This document shows, in pieces, positions 54,001 to 63,965 of a stretch of DNA of 64,000 nucleotides. A program made the position numbers and the translations under genes. This DNA is from Sanderia malayensis (lineage: Eukaryota; Cnidaria; Scyphozoa; Semaeostomeae; Pelagiidae), in NCBI GenBank assembly GCA_013076295.1, contig RQOL01000540.1, positions 124,001-188,000 on the forward strand, given 5' to 3'. A model generated the notes under the pieces. It was not told the origin of the DNA. It was given only the letters and a program-made list of their open reading frames with translations, and ran no database searches. Position 1 is the stretch's first letter; each line of letters begins with the position of its first letter.

Positions 54001-56143
54001 TCAAATAAAAAAACGTCCACAACACAACAACAATATAAACTTACTTTAACAGATGTAGGTTGACTTGGAGGTGGTTCGTTTGTTTGTATGATGGTGTGAA
54101 TATTATTGGTTCCAGGGCCATGAACACTGATGGTGTTAGAGGTACCAATGTTGACTTCGATCTTGTAGCCAGGGGGTAGGAAAGTGTTGAAGCCAACGAT
54201 AAGATCAGGGTGACCTTTGAAGAGGGTTGAAACACGACTGATCACGCCGGGGGTATCAATCCTGTTGGGTGAAAATAGATGGGGGTTATTGATGTGTAGG
54301 GGGCACAAGTGATTGGTTGATTGATTAAGTGATTAGGTGATTGGCAAGATGATTGACTGATTAAATGATTAGGGTGATTAAAGAGCCTTGTTTGAAAGGA
54401 ATGGAAGCAAACACAGTTGTTTGAGTTGTTGGAGGAGTCTTCTAGGCTGATCAGAATCAAATTAAAGTAGAGACAGTTGTTAAAGTTGGTAAAGGGGTCT
54501 TCTATGCTGATCAGAATAGAATGAAGGTAGAGACAGTTGTTTGAGTTGTTAAAGGAGTCTTCTATGATGATCAGAATATAGTCAAAGTAAAGACAATTGT
54601 TTGAGTTGTTAAAGGAGTCTTCTATGCTGATCAGAATAGAATAAAGGTAGAAAATGCCATCCAAATGAAAAACTTACGTTTGTGACTTGAACTCCTTCAT
54701 GATGTCAAGAAATTCATTGTAGACATGTGGCTGCGAGCCAAACTGCAACTTCACTTGATCGAGATACGACAGTGCGTCTTCAACTTTGAGCCGTTGAAAA
54801 TGCTGCTGCCCAGTCACCTGGGACGCTGCACTGCTTTGGGACAAATACGGAGCCTGGAATATGAAAGGAGAAGCAAAGTCAATCAAACAGATTACTTTAT
54901 CACGAACTGGTGGTGCTTACAGTAACACAAATCATTACATAATGCAGTAGACAGAAACGAACCATGTTATCTAACAATTGAATTCAGGATTGAATTGACA
55001 GACCATTTAAAATTGTAGAATCTTAAATTGCAAAGGCTTCGCTTGAGCACAGGTCCCCTTTGATAATGCACCTGGACCCTTGTTCAAGGACAACAACTTT
55101 TATATAATAATATAGATATATAATAGATATCACAATGTACAAATAGATAAAGGACACATGATGTATATGCTAGGAGACCCAATTATCTTGTAGTGTTGAT
55201 AATAAATTAAGATATTTAATGGCCCTTTGAGCAGTGTACTTCTATCCCTCACCCTCATAAGTCACCTTTGGCCCAAGTGACCCTTGACCCAAGTGACCCT
55301 TGACCCTAGTGACCCTTGACCCAAGTGACCTTTGACCTAAGTGATGTCCTTTAACATTCGCTTAACTCTGCACCACAAACAAGTTATCTTTCTAGCATTG
55401 CCCCATGGTGGTAAAGGTTGATAAAAAAAATGATCTCTCAAAACATGCATACCTGAACATGTACGTTTTGGCCTTGTTGGTGTGGATGGACAGAAGAACC
55501 AGACGGCTGTCCCCCTGGCGTTGGTCTGGAAGACAAAATACAAAAAAAATAAACAACACAATTAAATATTTGTTCATAATAATAATAATGGTTTAATGTG
55601 CATAATTAACTAAACACATCGCCACAGTAGTAGTGCCAGTAACAATTAAAATTCCTTCCAAGGGAAAAAATTTGTTTCTGCTTGTAAAACTCCACAAGGG
55701 ACAAGTCTTCAAAAACTAAAATTTACTTGAACTTTTATTAATAAAAAAACTATACTATACAGTCAATCAATAAAGTTATTGATTTAAACTTGCTGCTATC
55801 TCAAATACATTCATTACACAATTTCAATGATAATTGACTTCAAAATCCTTGCCAATGATTGTCATCAAATGATAGAAATATAAACGCAGTAATATGCATA
55901 AATACGCATGATTAAATGTGCATAAGTTGCATGCATAAATCTGCATAAATTCGCATAATTGTGGAAGATATCATAAAGGATTGACTGTTCTTACCCAGCA
56001 GGTCCAGCAGCCAGGTGTGAAGCTGGAAACTGAGGTCTTGCGACCTCGGGAATGCGTTCAAACTGGTGTCGAAAGTGTGCCAGACTTGGGTTTCTGCTTC
56101 CAGGGTAGACATTCTCCTGATCGTCAGGGTGAACCCGCTTCAT
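39431..56143 (-). CDS. SIN3: SIN3 histone-deacetylase corepressor scaffold
   Basis: Nuclear scaffold that links DNA-bound repressors to HDAC1/2. Exons: 56143-55995 (ATG), 55525-55453, 54853-54678, 54261-54045, 53400-52891, 52561-52520, 52237-52205, 51953-51788, 51288-51161, 50682-50596, 50235-50117, 49429-49305, 48865-48673, 48273-48252, 48086-48016, 47748-47662, 47308-47140, 46787-46692, 46270-46205, 45805-45669, 45363-45311, 45176-45142, 45014-44952, 44601-44418, 43746-43640, 43243-43061, 42563-42480, 42117-42023, 41607-41557, 41183-41030, 39643-39431 (TAA). The total is about 1295 codons, against 1273 in human SIN3A. PAH1 to PAH3, the HDAC-interaction domain and the conserved C-terminus follow the family throughout. 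A 22-nt exon encodes CEDERFE. An acceptor at 56164 implies a further 5' untranslated exon. Confidence 0.97.
39655..39840. repeat. 94-bp family, about 2 copies
   Basis: In the last SIN3 intron, starting 12 bp from the acceptor of the last exon. Confidence 0.82.
40420..40910. repeat. Minisatellite of about 22-23 bp in last SIN3 intron
   Basis: About 20 units of ATAGCTGCAAACATTGGCT(C)TAA type, with alternating ATTGGCT and ATTTGCT forms. The minus strand is open through it ([11 protein letters not shown] repeats), an artefact. Confidence 0.92.
42165..42475. repeat. Tandem repeat of about 80 bp in SIN3 intron
   Basis: About four copies with GGTGAAAGGTGAAGGGTGAT, GGCCTGGGTAAGGAAAGATC and ATCATGTTGTGATGG words. 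Confidence 0.85.
44643..44925. repeat. 23-bp satellite array 3
   Basis: About 12 copies, plus orientation, filling the SIN3 intron between exons 45014-44952 and 44601-44418. Confidence 0.95.
45142..50682 (-). CDS. SIN3: SIN3: PAH3 and HDAC-interaction domain
   Basis: PAH3 starts in 50682-50596 ([19 protein letters not shown]) and runs through [20 protein letters not shown] and [18 protein letters not shown]. The HDAC-interaction domain follows: [121 protein letters not shown] and [20 protein letters not shown]. An acidic exon ([12 protein letters not shown]) sits at the usual acidic insert. Exon 45363-45311 has a second in-frame donor 12 nt upstream. Confidence 0.96.
45825..46190. repeat. 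94-bp family, about 4 copies (best preserved)
   Basis: Successive copies here give the 94-bp period. They fill the SIN3 intron between exons 46270-46205 and 45805-45669. Confidence 0.88.
47362..47638. repeat. 23-bp satellite array 4
   Basis: About 12 copies, plus orientation, filling the SIN3 intron between exons 47748-47662 and 47308-47140. Confidence 0.95.
47775..47975. repeat. 94-bp family, about 2 copies
   Basis: In the SIN3 intron between exons 48086-48016 and 47748-47662. Confidence 0.82.
48324..48501. mobile_element. pogo-like MITE in SIN3 intron
   Basis: Inverted ends of at least 24 bp. The left is CAGTCTACTCTC then TATAAGTGGAAC; the right, reverse-complemented, is CAGTCTACTCTC then GATAAGTGGAAC. 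The inner part has further GTGGAACC words. Non-coding. The right side is followed by TA; the left TA is not intact. Confidence 0.72.
48557..48638 (+). pseudogene. SIN3: Inverted partial copy of the SIN3 last exon
   Basis: The plus strand of this SIN3 intron reads [24 protein letters not shown] and MK, nearly the same as [18 protein letters not shown]... in the SIN3 last exon (39510-39592, minus strand). About 82 bp align with few mismatches. The copy is antisense to SIN3 transcription. It is flanked by near-identical direct repeats (48531-48556 and 48637-48661). It has no start or splice signals, so it is not a gene. Confidence 0.9.
51161..53400 (-). CDS. SIN3: SIN3: Q-rich linker and PAH2
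   Basis: Exon 53400-52891 encodes a long Q/P/S-rich linker and the first half of PAH2 ([32 protein letters not shown]). 52561-52520 gives [14 protein letters not shown]. 52237-52205 is a 33-nt phase-0 exon giving [11 protein letters not shown]. 51953-51788 resumes at [19 protein letters not shown] and ends [12 protein letters not shown]. 51288-51161 is an S/T/K-rich linker. In other SIN3 proteins TEQEVYAQVARLF runs without a break, so the 33-nt exon is extra and may be skipped. Confidence 0.93.
51305..51610. repeat. ATAGC pentanucleotide-type satellite in SIN3 intron
   Basis: About 300 bp of CATAGCATAGTATATCACAG-like units, directly upstream of the acceptor of exon 51288-51161. The minus strand reads LCYAMLCY repeats, an artefact. 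Confidence 0.92.
53626..53775. mobile_element. Foldback MITE, copy 1
   Basis: The two halves are near-perfect inverted repeats over about 60 bp (CCTGGTTTCCATATATTCG, TTGAGGGTCGTTGAGGATCG, CTGAAAGGATTAAAA and the reverse) around a short AT-rich centre. Non-coding; in the SIN3 intron between exons 54261-54045 and 53400-52891. Confidence 0.75.
53823..53963. mobile_element. Foldback MITE, copy 2
   Basis: A second copy of the same element, about 50 bp away: AGCCTAGTTTTCATAAAAGT, CGCTGAGGATCGCTGAGGG, with an inverted right end ending ATATGGAAATCAGGCT. Confidence 0.75.
54045..56143 (-). CDS. SIN3: SIN3: N-terminus and PAH1
   Basis: The protein starts [17 protein letters not shown], like MKRRLDDQE in vertebrates. 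After a short linker, exons 54853-54678 and 54261-54045 encode PAH1: [35 protein letters not shown], then [20 protein letters not shown] and [14 protein letters not shown]. The intron splits the domain at the same place as KSQS/IDTPG in the vertebrate protein sequence. PAH1 binds short amphipathic helices of repressors in the family. Confidence 0.97.
54300..54655. repeat. Tandem repeat of about 60 bp in SIN3 intron
   Basis: Four copies of TTGTTTGAGTTGTTAAAGGA, GTCTTCTATGCTGATCAGAA and TAGAATGAAGGTAGAGACAG between exons 54853-54678 and 54261-54045; in front of them is a GATTGATTAAGTGATTA simple repeat. Confidence 0.85.
54855..55452. other. SIN3 intron
   Basis: AT-rich; short CAAGTGACCCTTGAC repeats near 55270-55345. 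Nothing coding seen. Confidence 0.55.
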
Positions 56144-56202
56144 CTTGGGGTTGGTAGTGTCAATCTGCACACAAAACAATTTTGTGGTAAAATGATGCAG
56201 AG

Positions 56203-57236
56203 ATATAGCTGCATATATTGCGTAGATGTAGCTGCATATATTGCGTAGATATAGCTGCATATATTGCATAGATATAGCTGCATATATTGCATAGATATAG
56301 CTGCATATGTTGCATAGATATAGCTGCATGTATTGCATAGATGTAGCTGCATACATTGCATAAATATAGCTGCATGTATTGCATAGATGTAGCTGCATAT
56401 GTTGCATAGATATAGCTGCATATATTGCATAGATATAGCTGCATACATTGCATAAATATAGCTGCATGTATTGCATAGATGTAGCTGCATACATTGCATA
56501 AATATAGCTGCATGTATTGCATAGATGTAGCTGCATATATTGCATAGATATAGCTGCATATATTGCGTAGATATAGCTGCATAAATTGCATAGATATGGC
56601 TGCATATATTGCATAGATATAGCTGCATATATTGCACAGATGTAGCTGCATATGTTGCATAGATATAGCTGCATATATTGCACAGATATAGCTTCGTATA
56701 TTGCATGGATATAGCTGCATATATTGCATAGACATAGCTGCATATATTGCATAGATATAGCTGCATACATTGCATAGATATAGATATACATTGCGTAAAT
56801 ATAGCTACATATATTGCATAGATAAAGCTGCTTATATTGCATAGACATAGCTGCATATATTGCATAGATATGGCTGCATATATTGCATAGATATAGCTGC
56901 ATATATTGCACAGATGTAGCTGCATATGTTGCATAGATATAGCTGCATATATTGCACAGATATAGCTTCGTATATTGCATGGATATAGCTGCATATATTG
57001 CATAGACATAGCTGCATATATTGCATAGATATAGCTGCATATATTGCACAGATGTAGCTGCATATGTTGCATAGATATAGCTGCATATATTGCACAGATA
57101 TAGCTTCGTATATTGCATGGATATAGCTGCATATATTGCATAGACATAGCTGCATATATTGCATAGATACAGCTGCATATATTGCACAGATATAGCTGCA
57201 TATGTTGCATAGATATAGCTGCATATTATGCATAAT
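56203..57236. repeat. 23-bp satellite array 5 (longest, opposite orientation)
   Basis: About 45 copies, here reading GATATAGCTGCATATATTGC on the plus strand, so opposite to arrays 1-4. Higher-order blocks are visible: a segment near 56600-56760 recurs near 56860-57015 and again near 57025-57180. The minus strand is open in all frames for up to about 390 codons, including one frame that runs into the real SIN3 first exon; only the part from 56143 is SIN3. Confidence 0.96.
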
Positions 57237-57479
57237 TAAATTTACCTCTCTTGCTCACAATTAATAACAATTAATGAATGGATGTGCTGTAAACCATAAC
57301 CCATGACCCAAAGTTAAATTATTATCTTCGCAATCAACGGATAAAGTTGAGAAAAACTACGTTCAATAAAATATAAAAGTTGACTCAAATGAATCTATAA
57401 GTTATAAAGAACTTTAATCTATACAGAACCTCTCTATTTAAATCACGGTTGGTTATGAAATAACTATTTATCAAAAAGC

Positions 57480-58362
57480 AGATTGTGTTATAGTGTTTTG
57501 ATTTCATGGAAGGGGGCGTGAATTTCAAAACTTCAAAAATTTAAGAAAAGCAGTTAGAGTAATCGACTTTGCAAACTACACTGCACATACGGAACCTATT
57601 CTTAAACGCCTGAACATATTTAACTTCGGAAAACTTTACATGCTAGAGACAGCAAAAATGATCTTTCAAATTAACGCTCACAAAACTTCTTTTGAAAGGG
57701 AATTTGTAAAAACAAGAAATGTACATAAATATAACACAAGGCAATCTTCTTCTGAAGGTTTTTCCCTCCCATCCATTTCTACCAATTATAAAAAAAACTT
57801 TCTCACTTTTGATGGAATCAAATTTTGGAACTCCCTACCTATAGAGTTAAAAAAGATGCATAATAAACATCACTTTGTGAAGCAGTTAAAATACTTCCTT
57901 ATGAACAAAATCTGAAGATCCGTAGGCTTGATTATTAGGACCTTACGATTATTTTATAATTTTATTTTTGCTATAATACACTTAATCCGTTAGTCTTATA
58001 TATATATTTTTCTTTTATTATTATTATTATTTTATTTTATTTTATTTAGTTCTATCTTATTCTATTTTTTCTATCTTTATTCCATCTTAATCTTACTGTT
58101 GTTGTTGTTTTTATTCAAACTTATAATTATATGAAAAATGCATCAAAATGGACACATGGCTCGATAGCTTGCCCAAAGTTCTTTCCATGTGTCCATCAGC
58201 CTAAAATTTTTTAATTACAGTAGTAATCATCTGTTAACTAAACGAATATGTCTCTGTAAATTGTTGTTATTAGGTATAAATAGGTTACACAAATTTATAA
58301 TTGTAATTAATTAATTTTATGCTGAAAAAATAATTTGAAGTTTGAAGTTTGAAGTTTGAAAC
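57480..58362 (+). mobile_element. 5'-truncated non-LTR retrotransposon (LINE) copy
   Basis: The ORF remnant at 57505-57915 is followed by about 420 bp of AT-rich 3' untranslated sequence. It ends in four copies of the heptamer TTTGAAG (about 58334-58360), instead of poly-A. A short tandem 3' tail is characteristic of CR1/L2-type elements. The 5' boundary is approximate. Confidence 0.78.
57505..57915 (+). pseudogene. LINE reverse-transcriptase C-terminus (CR1/L2/jockey-type), 5'-truncated
   Basis: The plus strand is open for about 135 codons to a TGA: KAVRVIDFANYTAHTEPILK, LNIFNFGKLYMLETAKMIF, NVHKYNTRQ, NFLTFDGIKFWNSLPIELKK and FVKQLKYFLMNKI. The order AVR-I-F--Y-AHTEPI, then HKYNTRQ, then G-KFWNSLP-E-K, then KQLKYFL is typical of the end of non-LTR retrotransposon ORF2 in the jockey/CR1/L2 group. 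Everything upstream (RT core, endonuclease) is missing. The protein does not start at the internal ATG. Confidence 0.85.
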
Positions 58363-58668
58363 GGAATGAAAATTATAAATATGTCTTGCCAAAATACATA
58401 TTAACATGCCTCGTCGCAATAATTGGGTAATTCATATCTAAATTTATCAATATGTTTGCTGCTTAAAGTTCGAAAACCCATAAAATATCATGAAAATTTA
58501 AAAGATTTATCGAAAAATATTTTAAACCAGTTTACACCGCCGCCTAGGCCAAAGTTAAAACCCGAGTATTTAAAGTTAAAATAAGAAAACGTGGAAATTT
58601 ATAGCACATTGGGATATTATATTATTAACAAAATTTATTAAATAACTGCACAAATATGTAATTCTTAC

Positions 58669-58760
58669 CGATTAAGATGGATATATAAGTCCAGTGAATA
58701 TTTCCTGCAATATTGAAGAAAACAAAAGTTTTGAAATTCGGTTTGTGTTTAACACAACAA
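58669..58760 (-). other. SIN3: Candidate SIN3 5' untranslated exon
   Basis: The minus strand has a good donor, AATCG|GTAAGA, at 58669, the right direction and position to splice to the SIN3 acceptor at 56164. The intron would then contain satellite array 5 and the LINE. The exon's 5' end is not defined. Support is the splice signal only. Confidence 0.35.
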
Positions 58761-59215
58761 CAAAAAGAAGTGTGAGGGTCAATGAGCCGGGGCCGGGCTT
58801 TAGATTTTGAATCAAAAGCAATGTGATCAGACAGCGTGCGGCTTTTGCCTAAGCCGTGTACTCATGCCGCTACATGGCAATTTTATATTGCGATTTCATA
58901 GTAATAAAATAACAAAAAAGTTTTTAAATACCAATGCCGTGACAAGCCTTCCTTTTTTAATAATCAAGGGAAAAAAAACAAATATCGAGTACTGAAAAAT
59001 ATCTATATGGCCCAAAGTTTATAACATTGATCTGGGGGCTGCCAGCCTCATTTGCAAGTTTGGTTGGCGGGATATTTGATATGAATTAAAAACCCACTTG
59101 CGTCAGTGCAGTCTGAGGGACACCTGTGGGATTGAATATTTGAAAACAAACCAAATACAGTGGAGAATTTGAGGCAATAAATTGATTTTTATTGGGAAAA
59201 CATGTTAGTGAAGCA

Positions 59216-59349
59216 ATGAAAATGAACGTATCGAAATTTAAGCAGCAAACTTATTGCGTAAATTGTTCAATTGTGTACGCGGCAAGAAGGACTTTTCATA
59301 TTTCTCGTGGTGAAGATGCAGAACTCGTTGAAGTCAAATGGTTGAAAAG
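59216..59349 (+). CDS. Candidate first exon of an unknown plus-strand gene
   Basis: ATG at 59216 (a second at 59222, in-frame stop upstream) opens 44 codons ending at an excellent donor AAAAG|GTAAGTG. The peptide is MKMNVSKFKQQTYCVNCSIV then YAARRTFHISRGEDAELVEV and KWLK. It has a CVNC pair and a basic patch. I do not recognise the family and found no convincing second exon in the window. It would be divergent from SIN3. It could be chance. Confidence 0.3.
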
Positions 59350-59639
59350 GTAAGTGTTTTCGAAACATTACTTGTGCAAGCCCTACTATCAACAAATAAA
59401 TTGCAATGTCAAGTCAAAAGAAAAGACATCGTATATAAACAAATCCAAACTTGTACAACTCCATCAATCGCTGCTTCAAAAAGTAATACATCTGCCTTCG
59501 TTTTGGAGAAACTTATTTGTAACTTCACTTGGTTTGAAAAAGTTATAATTTCATGCCATGTAAAACTTACACCTTCTCTGGATTTAAAAATAACTTGAAT
59601 CTATTATTGCTGAAATATTACGTCATGTGGTATCCTATG

Positions 59640-60405
59640 CAAAGCAAACTCCTTTGTAGTGGAATAAATATGGCACTGCACATGCACGCAGACCTTGAGA
59701 GCACTCTACCCTAACCCTAATCCCAACTGTTACACCAGACACTGTCAGTAGTACTACATCATGTATGCTCCTGCGCAGTAGCCTGTATATGACACTGCGC
59801 ATACACACCCACCTTTACGGCCTCTAACCCTAACCCTAACCCTAACTCTAACCCTAACCCTAACTCTAACCCTAACCCTAACCCTAATCCCAACCGATAC
59901 ACCAGGCACTGTCAGTAGTACTACGTCATGTATACTCCTGCGCAGTAGCCTATATATGACACTGCGCATACACGCCCACCTTTATGGCACTCTAACTCTA
60001 ACCCTAATACTAACCCTAACCCTAATTCCAACCGATACACCATACACTGTCAGTAGTATTACGTCATGTATACTCCTGCGCAGTAGCCTATATATGGTAC
60101 TGCGCATACACACCCACCTTTATGGCACTCTAACTCTTACCCTAACCCTAACCCTAATACTAACCCTAACCCTAATCCCAACCGATACACCATACTTACA
60201 CTGTCAGTAGTACTACGTCGTGTATACTCCTGCGCAGTAGCCTATATATGGAACTGCGCATGTACGCCCACCTTTACGGCCTCTAACCCTAACCCTAACC
60301 CTAATCCCAACCGATACACCATACACTGTCAGTAGTACTACGTCGTGTATACTCCTGCGCAGTAGCCTATATAGGGCACTGCGCATGCACGCCCACCTTT
60401 AGGAA
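59640..60405. repeat. Interstitial telomere-type repeats within a subsatellite
   Basis: Five copies of a unit of about 120-170 bp (TACTCCTGCGCAGTAGCCTA, TATGGCACTGCGCATACACG, CCCACCTTTA, ..., CCCAACCGATACACCATACA, CTGTCAGTAGTACTACGTC). Each carries a run of CCCTAA (with TCTAAC and ATACTAACCC variants) of 3-11 units. TTAGGG is the usual animal telomere repeat. Confidence 0.93.
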
Positions 60406-60449
60406 ATTAAATTACAAATTGATCAAAACACAAAGTAGATGTTCTCATC

Positions 60450-60515
60450 TGGTTTTGAACCCGTGGTCTTGAGGTTTGGGTGCAGGTAAGTTACCGTTCG
60501 TCCACAGCACGGCTT
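60450..60515 (-). mobile_element. tRNA-like SINE fragment
   Basis: The minus strand reads GGACGAACGGTAACTTACC (A-box-like) and, about 40 nt on, GGGTTCAAAACC (B-box-like, consensus GGTTCRANNCC). The spacing fits a tRNA-derived RNA polymerase III promoter. I cannot fold a full cloverleaf, so this is more likely a SINE or tRNA relic than a tRNA gene. Confidence 0.45.
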
Positions 60516-60619
60516 CCTAGCAGTAGAGAATATCATAAGGTCATAGGAATCAGCCCACCAGACCTATAGTCATCCTTCAGCCGTTGATATAAGTCATGTA
60601 CCATTACGCTCCACACCGT

Positions 60620-61350
60620 TACGGGCTGGGGGCAAACTTCCACCAAATATGGATTGCAAATAGTCGAATCCTACTATTTCGGTCATTCTGATCACGTTGG
60701 AACAAATTTCAGCTTTCTAGGACAATTGGTTCAAAAGTTATCGTTGTTCTAAAAACACCGGATATCGACCTACTTGAAACCCTTAGAAAACCTCCTTGAA
60801 ACCCTTACCAAATGCTGGGGGCAGATTTTTACGAAATATGGATTGCAAATAATCGAATCCTACTATTTCGGTCATTCTGATCACGTTGGAATAAATCTCA
60901 GGTTTCTAGGACAACTGGTTCAAAAGTTAGAGTCTTGCGAGATGCACCGCATTTCAACCTGCCTTCAACCCTTAGAAAACATCCTTTCCAGTGTTTTGCA
61001 AAGCTGGGGACAGATTACAATGAAATTTAAATTGCAAATAATCAAACCATACTATTTCGACCATGCCCATCACGTTGCAACACGTTTCAGCTCCCTAGGA
61101 CAACTGGGTCAGAAGTTATAGTTGTTCTTTCGACCCACTTGAAACCCTCAGAAAACCTCCTTGGAAACCTTACCGAACTCTGGGGGCAGATTTCCACCAA
61201 ATATGGATCGCAAATAATGGAATCCTACTATTTCGGTCATTCTGATCAAGTTGGAACAAATTTCAGCTTTCTAGGACAATGGGTTCAAACGTTATCGTCG
61301 TTCTAAAAACACCAGATATCGACCTACTTGAAACCCGTAGAAAACGTCGC
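60620..61350. repeat. Diverged tandem repeat of about 185 bp, four copies
   Basis: Units share GGGGGCAGATTTCCACCAAA, TATGGATTGCAAATAATCGA, ATCCTACTATTTCGGTCATT, CTGATCACGTTGGAACAAAT and TTCAGCTTTCTAGGACAA. They start near 60627, 60815, 61000 and 61180. Small ORFs inside are artefacts. Confidence 0.88.
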
Positions 61351-62440
61351 TCTGAGTGTTTTTGAATGCTGTGTTTGTTTACAATGTTTATGAGCAAAAT
61401 ACCATCGTTGGAAATCCCAATTTTAGACGAGTTATTCAAGTTGCTGGATGACTCACAACGAGAGAAATCCGACTTTTTTTATGAGAAACCCTCTATAAGA
61501 AACCGACTCCTAAGATACCAAAAAAATTAAGAAACTCTAGTACTACTTTCCGTCATGCTTGAGAAACCGTGTCACCTGGTAAGACATGCAAATGGGGCAG
61601 CTTTGATTGTATCTTGAAGACGGCACTCATGATTATTTTAAATACGAAGACTTAGATGGAATTGACACGACGTGGAGTTGACAATTATTTTGTTACTGTT
61701 TATTTGCATTGAATTGTGATGTCTCTTTGAGTTTCCTACCTATTTGAACTTCCAAATTAAAGAAATTTTTTAGAAACTTTTGGCACTAAAATGGCCATTA
61801 AATTTAAAAAACGGAGCACTACTTCGGAGTTTAGTTTCTTATAAAAAGAAGTGCGTGTAATTAGTTTTCGAAAATGTCCTTTTGATCCCCAGTATCTTTT
61901 GCTAACAAAAGTTGACGAGGTGTTGAGAAAGAGAATTTTAATATTTTCATTGCTTTTGTGTGGTCTTTGTTTATTACATGAAGCAATGTCAAACGAAATT
62001 TCTTTTCACCCTATTTCTCGCTGGAATCTTATTTTCAAAGGAAGACTTTAACAGTCATTCTAAACAACAAGATTATTTTACGTTTTCAACATTTCAAAGT
62101 TCCTCTCGAAGCTTGTGTGTGAAAGTTTCCTCTTCAACGAAGAATACTACGAAGTTATTCCAAACAACAAAATTAGGTTAAGTTTCTGATATTTCAATTT
62201 CTTATAATTATAAATCATTACTTCATCTTTTTTTTCTCGAATTTGTTAGCTTGTTCATGCCAAATGTTGAGCCTGCTTGCCGACCTAAATTGTTTATTTC
62301 TCGGTCTATTAATTTCCCCGGCAAGCAGAATGTACGCAGTTCGCTAGTTAAAAAAAATTACATCATTTGAAACACATTGCCATTCAAGCCTTTGTTTACA
62401 AACCTTGAATTGAACTGAACTAGGTTGACACGGAGTGCAA
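61351..62440. other. No gene recognised
   Basis: AT-rich sequence with several short ORFs (up to 73 codons), no recognisable domain and no clear splice chain. Confidence 0.45.
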
Positions 62441-62444
62441 ATTA

Positions 62445-62885
62445 GTGAACTATGAAGCAGTTCAACAACAAACAAGATAGCTAGTTTGCTATGTAAAATG
62501 AAATTTGTTATATGGGGGTGAATTTCATAGCATGAAGCAGTTTAACAAGAGACCAGATGTTTAGTTTGCTCTATACAGTGAAGTTCGTTATATGAGGTTG
62601 AATTGTATAGTATGAAGCAGTTCAACAAGGGACCAGATGTTTTGTTTGCTATATACAGTGAAGTTCGTTATATGAGGTTGAATTGTATAGTATGAAGCAG
62701 TTCAACAAGGGACCAGATGTTTTGTTTGCTATATACAGCGAAGTTCGGTATATGAGGGTTAATTGTATACTATGAAGTAGTTCAATAAGGGACCAGATGT
62801 TTAGTTTGCTATATACAGTGAAGTTCGTTTTATGAGGGTTAATTGTATACTATGAAGCAGTTCAATAAGGGACCAGATGTTTAGT
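62445..62885. repeat. 80-bp family, about 5 copies (reverse orientation)
   Basis: AAGCAGTTCAACAAGGGACC, AGATGTTTAGTTTGCTATAT and ACAGTGAAGTTCGTTATATG words in tandem. Confidence 0.88.
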
Positions 62886-63154
62886 TGATTTGCGCTGCAA
62901 GCAGCAAAGCTTTAAAATGAGCTCGACGAAATCAGTGAACCAATTGCTAATTGTAGACATCTGATTGGAAGATAGATTATGCAAGTACTGTACTCTACAT
63001 TGGAATGCAGGTTTGAAGTAAACGTTGAAAGATTGGGGATAGTTTTTCAAGCCAATAAAATTGAAGCTTGATAATTATTTATGTTAAATAATTTAGCATA
63101 AATCTTGTGCAGAAAGCAAAACAAAGCAAAGTACTTTTTCAAAAGTGAAAAGAA

Positions 63155-63169
63155 ATGTCTTCCGAGGAG
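63155..63169 (+). CDS. Candidate tiny first coding exon (MSSEE)
   Basis: The plus strand has AGAAATGTCTTCCGAGGAG followed by a near-ideal GTGAGTG donor. MSSEE is a common type of N-terminus, and the gene would continue beyond the right edge. There is no further support within the window. Confidence 0.25.
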
Positions 63170-63804
63170 GTGAGTGTTCTTCTCTTCTTTTAGTTCTTCG
63201 TGCGTGAAAGAATTTATTGGTTTAGGTGTTTGTAGGCGAAAAGAAATAGAGAATAATCCTCAAACTTAATTTGAAAACACGAAATGAGAGTGACACCCAA
63301 ACTCTTTAATTTCTCACTTGGCCTATTACTTAGGGTCTACTGGCAGGGCAGTGGTTGCAGGCTTGTGTTTTTGGTTTTGAAATAATAATTAATATCAGAG
63401 ACTCAACTTTTATATTTGATTGATGTTACAGACTAACATCGAAAGATCAGTTGCCAAAGACTAGCAACGAACGAAACGAGAAATAACCAAATAACATAAG
63501 CATCACTGGAGTGTGAGTCATAAACAAGAGTGTATTCCATGTACTTTCCACGCCGAAGATTACGCCAGTAAAATTTAAAATTACGCGAAAAATAGCAATA
63601 AACCCATTGTGTTGTGATTAGTATTCAATTAAATCTTAAAGTCATAATCTCACGTCAGTAGGCTTACGCCAAGGCTGAGCAAATGTATGTATCTACGGCG
63701 AAGATCATAGTGCCTCAGTACACGGAATGCACTTTGACCTTGGCCTGAGTCAGTGGAGAAATTCCTGTCATCATGCCATTAGGATGCCAACGAATTCGAG
63801 GCTA

Positions 63805-63965
63805 TCTAGAAAACATGGAGTGTGGAATGATGGAGTGGAATGGAATGGAATGGAGTGATGGAATGAAATTGAAAACATGGAATGAAATTGAAAACATGGA
63901 ATGAAATTGAAAACATGGAATGAAATTGAAAACATGGAATGACATGGAAAACATGGAATGATTTT
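63805..63965. repeat. Tandem repeat (GGAATGAAATTGAAAACAT)
   Basis: Six or so copies of a 19-bp unit, preceded by GGAATGGAATGGAGTG simple repeats. Confidence 0.92.

Noticed and set aside
55991..57210. Long minus-strand ORFs of 356-398 codons with [14 protein letters not shown] repeats
   Set aside because: They are readings of the 23-bp satellite, which lacks stops in every frame. Only the final part from 56143 is the real SIN3 start.
57640..57915. Stand-alone 91-codon gene starting at the internal ATG
   Set aside because: The frame is open well upstream of that ATG and matches the end of a LINE ORF2.
59754..60210. RVRVRV and LTLTLI ORFs
   Set aside because: Translations of the CCCTAA telomere-type repeats.
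60450..60515. Functional tRNA gene
   Set aside because: A- and B-box-like words are present, but I could not form an acceptor stem or a clear anticodon arm.
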